A DNA stretch of 64,000 bases, taken from contig NZ_BMXF01000002.1 of the NCBI RefSeq assembly GCF_014651615.1, positions 351,439 through 415,438 on the forward strand, in the 5' to 3' direction. The position numbers were made by a program, and so were the translations under genes. Shown piece after piece: positions 36,449 to 45,261 of this stretch. Each line of letters begins with the position of its first letter. Position 1 is the stretch's first letter. Origin of the DNA: Persicitalea jodogahamensis. Its GTDB lineage: Bacteria; Bacteroidota; Bacteroidia; Cytophagales; Spirosomataceae. The notes under the pieces were generated by a model. That model saw only the letters and a program-made list of their open reading frames with translations, searched no databases and was not told the DNA's origin.

Positions 36449-37258
36449 ATGCCTGAAAAAGAAAACGTCGTTCTGCTGATTATCGATGCGCAGTTTGATT
36501 TTTGCGACCCGAACGGAGCCTTATTTGTACCGGGGGCCGTCCAGGATGTGGAGCGGCTGGCAAGTTTGGTCGAGCGGAGTGGTAAACGTATCGACCACAT
36601 TATCGTTACGCTTGACACGCACCATGTGCTGGATATCGCGCATCCTGGCTTTTGGCAGGATGCTGACGGCAAGCCACCCGTTCCCTTTACGCCTATCGGG
36701 TTGGCTGATGTGGAAGCAGGTACCTGGCAGCCCGTTTTTGAGTTCGACTACGTGAAAAACTACCTTCGGCAACTGGAAGCGCAGGGCGAGTTCCAGCATT
36801 TTATCTGGCCCGAGCATTGCCTGGTCGGTACGCGCGGGGCATCCTTGGCCGAGCCGCTGGCAACGGTGCTGCGGCAGTGGTCGCAGCGTGAGCAGAAAAA
36901 TTATGCGGCAGTGATGAAAGGGCTGCACCCGCTGGCCGAACATTTTGGCGTATTCCAGGCCCAAATTCCGGTACCGGGTTCGCCCGAAACGGGCCTGAAC
37001 CGCCCACTGCTCGACGACCTGGCTCAGTACGACCACATATGGCTGGCCGGAGAAGCCCGTTCGCATTGTGTGGCTACAAGTCTCCGCCAGCTTCTCCACC
37101 ACGCCCCTGAGTTGGCGAAAAAAGTAACGCTGCTTACCGACTGTACCTCCGACGTTGCGGGGCTGGGCCATTTGGCTGAACCCATCTACGCCGAAGCCCG
37201 CGACCTTGGCCTGAATTTTACCACGTCATCCCAGCTGTCGGCGGATTCTACCCAATGA
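36449..37258 (+). CDS. Nicotinamidase/isochorismatase-like cysteine hydrolase
   Basis: 269 aa. The Asp-Lys-Cys triad of the family is visible: Asp13 (LLIIDAQFDF), Lys157 (AVMKGLHP) and Cys207 (ARSHCVATS); a metal-site-like DTHHVLDIAHPGFW occurs at about 54-67. It is longer than PncA (about 213 aa) by an insertion after residue 90. Likely an amide hydrolase acting on nicotinamide or a related compound; the substrate is not determined by these residues. It overlaps the convergent FAD oxidoreductase gene by 11 bp. Confidence 0.8.
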   Translation: MPEKENVVLLIIDAQFDFCDPNGALFVPGAVQDVERLASLVERSGKRIDHIIVTLDTHHVLDIAHPGFWQDADGKPPVPFTPIGLADVEAGTWQPVFEFDYVKNYLRQLEAQGEFQHFIWPEHCLVGTRGASLAEPLATVLRQWSQREQKNYAAVMKGLHPLAEHFGVFQAQIPVPGSPETGLNRPLLDDLAQYDHIWLAGEARSHCVATSLRQLLHHAPELAKKVTLLTDCTSDVAGLGHLAEPIYAEARDLGLNFTTSSQLSADSTQ

Positions 37259-38495
37259 TCATTTCTGCCACTTCGCGGCCAGTCTGCATGGCAGCATTCA
37301 GCGACGGATAAGCCGTATAGTCACCACAGCGGTATAGGTCGGGGGATAACCGCAGAGTTTCAGCTGAACTACCTGCCGCAAAGCGTACCAGGGCCTGCGG
37401 CAGATGGTAGCTGCGCAGATGCTGCCAGGCCCGCACTTCTTCTCCAAACCACTCGCTGAGTTCCATTTTAATGTCATCAGCCAGCTTGGTGTCATCCGAC
37501 AGTTCGAGATTCTGCGTGCTGACTGAAATCAGGCTCTGCCCGGCGGGAGCATAATCGGGCGCAACGTCGCTGGGGACGCACAAGTGATCTACGGCAGAAA
37601 GTTGGTGGGGATTCAGGAGCAGCATTTTCTTACGCGAGGGCGACTGCGCTGCTGCAAAGTAGGTGCAGGTAGTTACGTTGTATTCCCGCTCCTGGTTATT
37701 TCCCAAAAGGCGGTCGGCGGCGGCGGCATCGGTGGCGATGACAATCGTATCGGCCTGAATCTTTTCGCCATTTCTCAAATAAATAGTCTGGCCTTCGATA
37801 GCCGTGACGGGCGTATTCAGCCGCAGCGAATCGGCAGGAAGTTTGGCCGCCAGCTGCTCGGGAATGGCCTGCATGCCCTTCGCCGGAACGACTGCATCTC
37901 CGTTATAAAATTGCTTAAATACGAAGCGGAAGAAATTGCTAGACGTGACCAGTTCGTTTTCCAGGAAAACTCCGCCAAAGAAGGGCCGGAAAAAATCAAC
38001 GATCATTTCCTGGCTCCATCCGTAATCCTGCAAATATTCCAGGGTAGAAGTGTCCGCATCCTTAAAAAAATCTTCCGCCCGCGTCACCTCGTTTACCTCC
38101 CGCATCAGTTCCACCAGCCGCAGTTTATCGCCCAGCGAACCTACCGGCGCGGCCAGCGCTTTGAAAATGCCAAGCGGCTCTTTCAGGGGATTCGGCATTT
38201 CGGTGAAGCCATCGCGGCCTTTGCCTTCCTGCCGGATGATCGCTCCCGAGCGGAAAGCCTTCAAATCGAGTGCGTCATAGTCCAGCAGGCGTTTTGCCTC
38301 GGGGTATGAAGTGAGCAGTATCTGGAAACCACGATCGAGCCGGAAACCCTCGTGCAGGTCAGTGCGAACGCGCCCGCCAACAGCGTCGCCGGCTTCCAGT
38401 ATGAGACTCTTACGGCCCGCCTTTTGCAGGTATCGTGCACACGTCAGGCCTGCCATGCCGCCGCCTATGATCACAATGGGATAGGACGTTTCCAT
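37248..38495 (-). CDS. FAD-dependent amine-oxidase/protoporphyrinogen-oxidase-like protein
   Basis: 415 aa. N-terminal FAD site VIIGGGMAGLTCARYL with the downstream EAGDAVGGRVRT motif and C-terminal YRCGDYTAYPSLNAAMQTGREVA, the second FAD contact. This fits NAD(P)/FAD oxidoreductases of the phytoene desaturase/protoporphyrinogen oxidase superfamily. The substrate is unknown; a carotenoid link is possible because crtY lies 4 kb away but there is no operon evidence. Confidence 0.78.
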   Translation of the reverse strand: METSYPIVIIGGGMAGLTCARYLQKAGRKSLILEAGDAVGGRVRTDLHEGFRLDRGFQILLTSYPEAKRLLDYDALDLKAFRSGAIIRQEGKGRDGFTEMPNPLKEPLGIFKALAAPVGSLGDKLRLVELMREVNEVTRAEDFFKDADTSTLEYLQDYGWSQEMIVDFFRPFFGGVFLENELVTSSNFFRFVFKQFYNGDAVVPAKGMQAIPEQLAAKLPADSLRLNTPVTAIEGQTIYLRNGEKIQADTIVIATDAAAADRLLGNNQEREYNVTTCTYFAAAQSPSRKKMLLLNPHQLSAVDHLCVPSDVAPDYAPAGQSLISVSTQNLELSDDTKLADDIKMELSEWFGEEVRAWQHLRSYHLPQALVRFAAGSSAETLRLSPDLYRCGDYTAYPSLNAAMQTGREVAEMIIG

Positions 38496-38874
38496 GTTTA
38501 TTGAGCTAAATGTTTTGTTTTAATATAAAATTTATAAGATTGAGTAACAGATTTTTTTTGTGGAAGTACCCTTGTTTTTTTGAAAAAACCGTAGCTTTGA
38601 ACCCGTACGCATCTATAATTCTGGAAAATTAGGCATATTTTTATACACGATCCGTGCATTTTGCTTATTATAGCGAACGGTTCCGTTTAATTGTGGATTT
38701 GATTAGTCATAAAATAAGCTCCCACTACATTGGCGATTATTTGCGCGGGTGAGCATCCGGGCACCCGTACTTTGTATCAATGAAGGTAAAGCAGCGAAGG
38801 CTGTCCCGTCGACTCCCAACGCAAGTACAAAATATCATCCTCCAATACAACACAACTTTTTATCCATACAATAA
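38496..38874. other. Intergenic region upstream of alpha/beta hydrolase gene
   Basis: 379 bp between divergent genes. It holds a -7 match TAGCTTTG at 38592-38599 and is AT-rich in its first 200 bp. No reading frame or RNA gene is recognised. Confidence 0.5.
38572..38599 (+). promoter_or_regulatory. Possible Bacteroidota-type promoter
   Basis: TTG at 38572-38574, 17-nt spacer, TAGCTTTG at 38592-38599. If used, it gives a 5' leader of about 270 nt for the gene at 38875, which is long; a nearer promoter may exist. Confidence 0.3.
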
Positions 38875-39657
38875 ATGAAATACCAGGTACACGAGGAAGG
38901 CGGATTCCGGTACATCGACGAGGGCCAGGGCGAAAACCTGCTGCTGCTGCATGGCCTTTTCGGAGCCTTGAGCAACTGGGACGGTGTCATCGACGGTTTT
39001 TCCAATCGCTACCGGGTGCTGATTCCGGTTCTGCCAATCTACGAACTCCCACCCCGTAAAGCCGGATTGGAGGCCCTTCTGGATTTTCTGGAAAAGTTTC
39101 TGGATTTCAAAGAGCTGAAAAACCTCACGCTGCTGGGAAATTCTCTGGGCGGACACATCGGCTTACTCTACACCCTCAAAAATCCCGAAAACGTCCAACG
39201 ACTAATCCTTACGGGTAGTTCGGGGTTGTTCGAGAACTCAATGGGAGGCTCCTTCCCGAAGCGAGGTAGCTATTCCTACATCGCCGAACGTGTCGCCTAT
39301 ACTTTTTACGATCCCAAGGTAGCTACCAAAGAGTTGATCGACGAGGTGTTCGAGACGACTTCGAGCATCGCCAAGTGCATGAGCATTGTAGGTATTGCCA
39401 AATCGGCCCAGCGGCATAACCTGGCCAAGGAACTGCACCGTATCAACATCCCGACACTACTGGTGTGGGGACTGAACGATACGATCACACCGCCTTACGT
39501 GGGTCATGAGTTCAAGCGCCTGATCAAAAACTCCGAACTGCACTTTATCGACAAATGCTGCCACGCCCCTATGATGGAGCACCCCGGTAAGTTCAATGTC
39601 ATCCTCGAACAATTTTTGGCCAAGCATACGTTATTAGAACCCGTTCCTATTAATTAA
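38875..39657 (+). CDS. Alpha/beta hydrolase
   Basis: 260 aa. HGLFGALSNWD oxyanion region, nucleophile elbow LLGNSLGGH, Asp in WGLNDTITPP and His in KCCHAPMMEHP. Cytosolic, no signal. Separated by 17 bp from the CBS-ACT gene that follows, so probably one transcription unit. Substrate unknown. Confidence 0.85.
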   Translation: MKYQVHEEGGFRYIDEGQGENLLLLHGLFGALSNWDGVIDGFSNRYRVLIPVLPIYELPPRKAGLEALLDFLEKFLDFKELKNLTLLGNSLGGHIGLLYTLKNPENVQRLILTGSSGLFENSMGGSFPKRGSYSYIAERVAYTFYDPKVATKELIDEVFETTSSIAKCMSIVGIAKSAQRHNLAKELHRINIPTLLVWGLNDTITPPYVGHEFKRLIKNSELHFIDKCCHAPMMEHPGKFNVILEQFLAKHTLLEPVPIN

Positions 39658-39674
39658 AAATCCCACCCACACCT

Positions 39675-40346
39675 ATGCTTGCTGCCACGCTACTCAATCC
39701 CATGCTGCCCACGTTGAAACTTACTGATACAGTGGGTACGGCGCTGGCCTGGATGGATGAGTATGCTACTCCGCAGCTGGTCGTGGGAGAGGATGGTACT
39801 TATAAGGGGCTTGTATCGGAAAATCTGTTGCTCGATGTAATCGACGACACCGTGCCACTGGCCGACATCATCCGGCAGCATGAAGATGTGTACGCTAACG
39901 AGGGGCAGCATGTGTACGAGCTGCTTCGGCTGGCAAACCAGTACCGGCTGAAAGTGATTCCGGTTATCGACGGGGAAGGGCAGCTGGCGGGGACTATCCT
40001 GATGAACGACCTCCTGGAAAACTTTGCCGGAGTACTTGGCGTGCAGGAGATCGGTGCTGTGCTGGTTCTCAAGATAGCCGAGCGTGACTACTCCCTCTCA
40101 GAACTGAGCCGCCTGATCGAGTCCAACGGTACTAAAATCATCAGTAGCTATTACGCTTCAGCCGCGACCTACGCCGATCCCGGTGATGCCCGCCTGACGC
40201 TCAAGCTCAACCGGACCGACATCAACCCTGTCATCGCCACCCTCGAGCGCTACGGCTACGCCATTGAGGAGGCCCACGCCAACGACCCGGTCGAGAGTAT
40301 CGACCAGGAGCGGTTCGATATGCTGCTGCGGTATCTGGCCACTTAG
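39675..40346 (+). CDS. CBS-domain pair with C-terminal ACT-like domain (AcuB-like)
   Basis: 223 aa. Two CBS repeats (about 1-60 and 75-130; QLVVGEDGTYKGLVSE and KVIPVIDGEGQLAGTILM) bind adenosyl nucleotides; the C-terminal 90 residues (VLVLKIAERDYSLSELSRLIE) look like an ACT domain. Regulatory protein sensing nucleotide or amino-acid status; its target is unknown. Possibly co-transcribed with the preceding hydrolase gene. Confidence 0.8.
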   Translation: MLAATLLNPMLPTLKLTDTVGTALAWMDEYATPQLVVGEDGTYKGLVSENLLLDVIDDTVPLADIIRQHEDVYANEGQHVYELLRLANQYRLKVIPVIDGEGQLAGTILMNDLLENFAGVLGVQEIGAVLVLKIAERDYSLSELSRLIESNGTKIISSYYASAATYADPGDARLTLKLNRTDINPVIATLERYGYAIEEAHANDPVESIDQERFDMLLRYLAT

Positions 40347-40530
40347 TCAGTGTATAGTTGAAGATGGACAATGCAAAATCAGGCGCTGGACTCTGATACC
40401 ACTTTCGACACCGTCCTCCCTCTTTTTCTGTTAGCTCCCTTCCGTTCTAAGGGTAATGTTTGGCATTATCGTCCTTATAGGTAGTGGATTTGATTATCCA
40501 TTGTCTATCGTCAATTTTCTATCAAATAAA

Positions 40531-41379
40531 ATGTCATCACGTAGAACATTCATTAAAGGCGCATCGGGAGCGGCGGCGCTATCTTTGTTGACTCCCGGCT
40601 TTACGCGAGCCAATGGGGACAATATGCTTCATGAGGAAGAAGAGAGCTTCCGCTTGGGAATAGCGGGCTACACTTTCGTGAAGTTCAAGCTTGATCCTGC
40701 TTTAGAAATGATCAAGAAGGTGGATGTGCATTGGCTGTGTATCAAAGATTTTCACTTGCCCATGAAAAGCAGCGCGGAAGAAATCGCAGCATTTCATGCC
40801 AAGCTTAAGGAATCGGACATAAAGGGCTACGCCGTAGGGCCGATTTACATGAAAACCCGCGAAGCCATCGACCAGGCGTTTGATTACGCCAAGCGCGTCG
40901 GCGTCGACCTGATCGTAGGCATTCCCGAAACCGGCGATCTCCCTTATGTGGAGCAAAAGGTAAAGGAATACAATATTCGTTACGCTATTCATAACCACGG
41001 ACCGGGAGACAAAGTGTACCCCAATGCCGTAACGGTTAATGGCTATATCAAAGACCTCGATCCGCGCGTAGGAATGTGTTTTGACATCGGTCACGACATG
41101 CGCTATGGCAACGACCCCATCGCCGATTTCGAAAAGTACCACAAGCGAATTTTCGACATGCACCTGAAAAACGTCACTGCTGCCACAGGCGATGGCAAGA
41201 CTAATGAACTCGGACGTGGGGTCATCGATATTCCCAAATTGGTCAAGACGCTCCGCAAGGTTAAATACAGCGGCGTCTGCGCTTTGGAATATGAGAAAGA
41301 CATGAGTGATCCGCTGGCTGGTATTGCCGAATCCGTCGGTTATTTCCGGGGAGTACTGGATGCAACACGGAAGGGGTAA
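40531..41379 (+). CDS. Tat-exported sugar phosphate isomerase/epimerase-like TIM barrel
   Basis: 282 aa from ATG at 40531, selected because it starts the twin-arginine signal SSRRTFIKGASGAAALSLL; the longer in-frame start at 40456 has no signal. Xylose-isomerase-like TIM barrel with HNHGPGDKVYP and CFDIGHDMRYG metal-binding regions and DMHLKNVT. The next gene is a Gfo/Idh/MocA oxidoreductase with similar export signal, a pairing typical of periplasmic 3-keto-sugar or cyclitol processing in Bacteroidota. Confidence 0.8.
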   Translation: MSSRRTFIKGASGAAALSLLTPGFTRANGDNMLHEEEESFRLGIAGYTFVKFKLDPALEMIKKVDVHWLCIKDFHLPMKSSAEEIAAFHAKLKESDIKGYAVGPIYMKTREAIDQAFDYAKRVGVDLIVGIPETGDLPYVEQKVKEYNIRYAIHNHGPGDKVYPNAVTVNGYIKDLDPRVGMCFDIGHDMRYGNDPIADFEKYHKRIFDMHLKNVTAATGDGKTNELGRGVIDIPKLVKTLRKVKYSGVCALEYEKDMSDPLAGIAESVGYFRGVLDATRKG

Positions 41380-41486
41380 AACAGCAAGGGTCGGCAGAAG
41401 AGACTTTATTTACAACGAATCGAAATCGACTACCTGGGTAATGTACCTGGGGGGCGTCTATCGGCGCATTCACAAACATTAGAAAC

Positions 41487-42830
41487 ATGGAAAAAAGAAG
41501 AGAATTCATAAAAAAAGTTGCGCTTGGCACAGCAGGAATCACGTTAGCGGGCGTAACAAAAGGCATGTCGGCCAGGAGCTATGCCAAGATTATTGGCGCC
41601 AATGATCGTCTGCAGATCGGCATCGCCGGATTGGGCCGTCGCTTGGGTGCCTACTATCAGCCCATTGGATTAAAAAGCAGCAATGTAGAGTTGGTCTATC
41701 TTTGTGATGTCATGAAAAGCCAGCGTGAGTCGGCGGCGAAGAAGTTTTCCAAGCACATCGACTACGCTCCCAAGCTGGAGAACGACATCCGCAAGGTCAT
41801 CGAAGATCCGAAGATTGACGCCCTCATCAATGCCACGCCCGACCACTGGCACGCGCCCGGCACCTGGATGGCTGTGAAGGCAGGCAAGCACGTGTATGTC
41901 GAGAAACCCTGTAGCCACAATCCGCGGGAAGGCGAGTTGCTGGTAGAGTTTCAGAAAAAGTACAACAAGGTGATTCAGATGGGTAACCAGCAGCGCTCAG
42001 CCCCTGAATCGCAGGAGATCATCAAGGAAATCCATAATGGTGCCATTGGCAAGCCCTATAAAGCCATTGCCTTTTATGCCAGTGCGCGTGGCGAAGTACC
42101 CAAACAGCAGAAGGCGCCCATTCCCGAAGGACTCGATTGGGAACTGTGGCAGGGGCCGGCTCCACACCGTGACTACACCAGTGAAACCTGGGATTACAAC
42201 TGGCACTGGTACGGCTGGAACTACGGTACCGCCGAGTCGGGAAATAACGGAACGCACGAGCTTGACGTGGCACGCTGGGCCTTGCAGGCCGATTATCCCG
42301 AACGGGTTGAAATCGAGGCTGACAAGCGGTACTTTCCCAACGATGGCTGGGAGATGTACGATACAATGGAAGCCACGTTCCGTTTTCCAGGCAATAAAAT
42401 AGTTCAATGGCAGGGCCAAAGCCGCAATGGCTACAATACCTTCGGCAGCGACCGCGGGACATTGATCTTTGGCACCGAGGGCAATGTTTACGTCGACCGG
42501 GGGGGCTACAAACTCTACGACCGCAGTGGTAAGCTGATCAAAAGCAGTGAATCGAAAGGCAGCGAAGCCGGTACCGCCCTGGGCGGTGGAGGCGACATGA
42601 GCACGCTGCACGTGGTCAATTTCTTCGACGCCGTGCGCGGTACGGCCACGCAGAACTCGCCGATCGCCGAAGGGGCCAAGAGTGTACACTTGTGCCATTT
42701 GGCCAACATCGCTTATCGCACGGGAGGGCAGCCGCTGGATGTTGATCCCAAGAATGGCAAAATCATGGACAAGAAAGCCATGAAATACTGGGACCGTGAG
42801 TACCAGCCAGGCTGGGAACCAAAGCTCTGA
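41487..42830 (+). CDS. Gfo/Idh/MocA family oxidoreductase, exported
   Basis: 447 aa. N-terminal Tat-type signal (KRREFIKKVALGTAGITLAG), NAD(P) site GIAGLGRRLGAYY, signature EKPCSHNPREGE at about 136-147. Long C-terminal sheet domain with many aromatic residues (WNWHWYGWNYG-like region around 235). This length and the RRxF signal mark the exported Bacteroidota/Planctomycete class of sugar dehydrogenases. Works next to the TIM-barrel epimerase. Ends in a strong bidirectional terminator. Confidence 0.85.
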   Translation: MEKRREFIKKVALGTAGITLAGVTKGMSARSYAKIIGANDRLQIGIAGLGRRLGAYYQPIGLKSSNVELVYLCDVMKSQRESAAKKFSKHIDYAPKLENDIRKVIEDPKIDALINATPDHWHAPGTWMAVKAGKHVYVEKPCSHNPREGELLVEFQKKYNKVIQMGNQQRSAPESQEIIKEIHNGAIGKPYKAIAFYASARGEVPKQQKAPIPEGLDWELWQGPAPHRDYTSETWDYNWHWYGWNYGTAESGNNGTHELDVARWALQADYPERVEIEADKRYFPNDGWEMYDTMEATFRFPGNKIVQWQGQSRNGYNTFGSDRGTLIFGTEGNVYVDRGGYKLYDRSGKLIKSSESKGSEAGTALGGGGDMSTLHVVNFFDAVRGTATQNSPIAEGAKSVHLCHLANIAYRTGGQPLDVDPKNGKIMDKKAMKYWDREYQPGWEPKL

Positions 42831-42847
42831 TACCTCAGAGGTAGTTT

Positions 42848-42891
42848 ATAAGAAAGCCGCAGGAAAATCATTTTTCCTGCGGCTTTCTTAT
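42848..42891. terminator. Bidirectional terminator, perfect 20-bp stem
   Basis: A perfect inverted repeat: 42848-42867 pairs with 42872-42891 around the loop TCAT. A-run on one side and T-run on the other (AAGAAAGCCGC/GCGGCTTTCTT) allow use in both directions between two convergent genes. Confidence 0.9.
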
Positions 42892-42932
42892 GTATGAAAC
42901 GTTACGAATACGGAAGCTCCAAAATGGTCAGG

Positions 42933-45032
42933 CTAACTAACGAGGTCTTCCACTGGTTTTGAAGCCTTTTCCGCAAGCCCTAACAAAAAGGCGAATTCAA
43001 GCGCTATGTCATGGAGTTTCTTGAATCGGCCAGAGGCTCCGCCGTGGCCCGTTTCCATATCGCAATGCAACAGGATGAGGTTCTCATCGGTTTTCAATTC
43101 ACGCAACTTGGCCACCCATTTGGCGGGTTCCCAGTACTGTACCTGCGAGTCGTGAAGGCCCGTGGTGACAAGAAGGTTGGGATAAGCCTGCGCCCTGACA
43201 TTATCGTAGGGCGAATACGTCTTCATGTAGTCATAAAACGGCTTTTCATTCGGATTCCCCCATTCTTCATATTCCCCCGTAGTGAGTGGAATGGTGTCGT
43301 CGAGCATCGTCGTTACCACGTCCACGAAGGGTACCTGCGCCACCATGCCGTGGTAGAGGTCGGGCCGAAGGTTGGCGACCGCCCCCATCAGCAGGCCGCC
43401 CGCACTGCCACCCATGGCGTACAGGCTGGCGGGCGATGTCCATTTTTCCTTGATCAAAAATTCGGCACAATCGATAAAGTCCGTGAAGGTGTTGAGTTTT
43501 CGCAATAGCCGCCCGTTGTCGTACCAGGCACGCCCCATCTCCTGACCACCCCTGATGTGGCAGATTGCGAAGGCAAATCCCCGATCGAGCAAGCTCAGCC
43601 GAGCTGAACTGAAAGTGGGATCCATGGATGAGCCATAGGAACCGTAGGCGTACTGGAGCAGCGGACCGTTGCCGTCTTTCACAAAGTCATTTTTATAAAC
43701 CACTGAAATCGGCACCCTGGCTCCATCGCGGGTGGGGGCATAAAGGCGTTCGGTGGTATACTGGGATTTGTCAAAATCTCCCACGACCTCCTGTTCTTTC
43801 ATGAGCGTTTTGGCGCGCGTGCTCATGTCGTAATCATACACCGAACTGGGTGTGGTCAGCGACGTGTAGCCATAGCGTAGCGTGGTGGTTTCGAACTCCG
43901 GATTACTGCTGGTGTAGGCAGTGTAGGCCGCTTCGCCGAAATCGAGATAATGCTCTTCTTCTCCTGCATTTTGCGGAATCACCCGAATGCGCAGCAGGCC
44001 CTCGTGGCGCTCCTGCACCACTAAATACCGGCTGAATACTTCGATCCCTTCCAGAAATACATCGGTGCGGTGAGGGATAACTTCCCGCCACTGGTCTTCA
44101 TCCCGCACCTTAGCTTCAGCGACCTGCACTAACTTATAATTCTCGGCGCCGTTCTGATTAGTGACCAGGTAGAAGATGTCCTGATAATGTTCCAGCGAGT
44201 ATTCATGCCCACGCCGGCGCGGAATCGCCACCTCCAGCTCCCCCGTAGGATTTTGAGCATTCAGAAGTCGGTATTCCGTAGCCACACCGTTATGGGCGGC
44301 TACCAGAGCAACGTATTTCTTGGATTTTGTCCGGTATAAGCCGAGGTAGTATTGCTCGTCGGCCTCCTGGTAAAGCAGCACATCGTCACGGACGTCGGTC
44401 CCCAGCTTATGCCGCCACACCTGGTAGCCCAGCAACGTGTCCACGTTTTTACGGATATAAAAAATCGTCTGATTGTCAGCGGCCCAGGCGTAACTACCCC
44501 CTTCGGTATTAGGGACGACATCGGGATACCACTCGCCTGTGGTCAGATTGCGGAAGCGCAGCGTGTAGAGTCGGCGGCTCACGGTGTCTTCGCCGATGGC
44601 GGCTACAATATCGTCGTCGCTGGTTTCGGGGAAGGTGGCCGAGTAGTAACCATGTCCGGCGGCACGCTCATTCAGGTCGAGCATGACCTCCTCCGGGGCT
44701 TCCAGGTTATGGTGCTTGCGGCAGTATAGCGGATACTCGGCCCCCTCGTCGTAGCGGGCATAGTACCAGTAAGCACCGTCACGAACGGGTACCGACTCGT
44801 CTTTCTCCTTGATGCGGCCCTTCATTTCCTGGAAAAGATGATCTTTGAAATCCTGTAACGGAGCCATTACGGAATCGGTATAGGCATTCTCGGCGCGGAG
44901 GTGGGCCAGTACGGTTTCACTCTCCCGCTCGCGCAACCAGTAGTAATCGTCGGTGCGGGTGTCGTCGTGAAGGTTAAAGGTAGTGGGTAGTTTTGCGGCT
45001 TTGGGGGCCGTATTTTTTTTATCAAAAAGCAT
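42933..45032 (-). CDS. ptrB: Oligopeptidase B (S9A serine peptidase)
   Basis: 699-aa prolyl-oligopeptidase-family enzyme cutting short peptides, classically after Arg/Lys. An N-terminal seven-bladed propeller (about 70-400) precedes the hydrolase domain with nucleophile GGSAGGLLMG, Asp in TGLHDSQVQYWE and His in METGHGGASGR. Acidic residues in EYEEWGNPN fit oligopeptidase B. No signal peptide. Convergent with the Gfo/Idh gene. Confidence 0.9.
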   Translation of the reverse strand: MLFDKKNTAPKAAKLPTTFNLHDDTRTDDYYWLRERESETVLAHLRAENAYTDSVMAPLQDFKDHLFQEMKGRIKEKDESVPVRDGAYWYYARYDEGAEYPLYCRKHHNLEAPEEVMLDLNERAAGHGYYSATFPETSDDDIVAAIGEDTVSRRLYTLRFRNLTTGEWYPDVVPNTEGGSYAWAADNQTIFYIRKNVDTLLGYQVWRHKLGTDVRDDVLLYQEADEQYYLGLYRTKSKKYVALVAAHNGVATEYRLLNAQNPTGELEVAIPRRRGHEYSLEHYQDIFYLVTNQNGAENYKLVQVAEAKVRDEDQWREVIPHRTDVFLEGIEVFSRYLVVQERHEGLLRIRVIPQNAGEEEHYLDFGEAAYTAYTSSNPEFETTTLRYGYTSLTTPSSVYDYDMSTRAKTLMKEQEVVGDFDKSQYTTERLYAPTRDGARVPISVVYKNDFVKDGNGPLLQYAYGSYGSSMDPTFSSARLSLLDRGFAFAICHIRGGQEMGRAWYDNGRLLRKLNTFTDFIDCAEFLIKEKWTSPASLYAMGGSAGGLLMGAVANLRPDLYHGMVAQVPFVDVVTTMLDDTIPLTTGEYEEWGNPNEKPFYDYMKTYSPYDNVRAQAYPNLLVTTGLHDSQVQYWEPAKWVAKLRELKTDENLILLHCDMETGHGGASGRFKKLHDIALEFAFLLGLAEKASKPVEDLVS

Positions 45033-45261
45033 ATTTTTTTGGAATTGGGGCCGGTGTTTGGAAGTGAAATGGAATGAATATGAAAATTTAACAGCAGTTT
45101 AACCGTCAAGATTACCCTAGAAATGGAATTCTTGCCTATTTTAGTTCTTTAAAAGGCAATTCCAGCGCACCTATTTCCCCGAAATCTGTTATAATGTCAC
45201 TCCATTACTGATAATGACACTCGTGTCTTTGTCAGCTTTTTAATATCCATTTTTCTAACCC

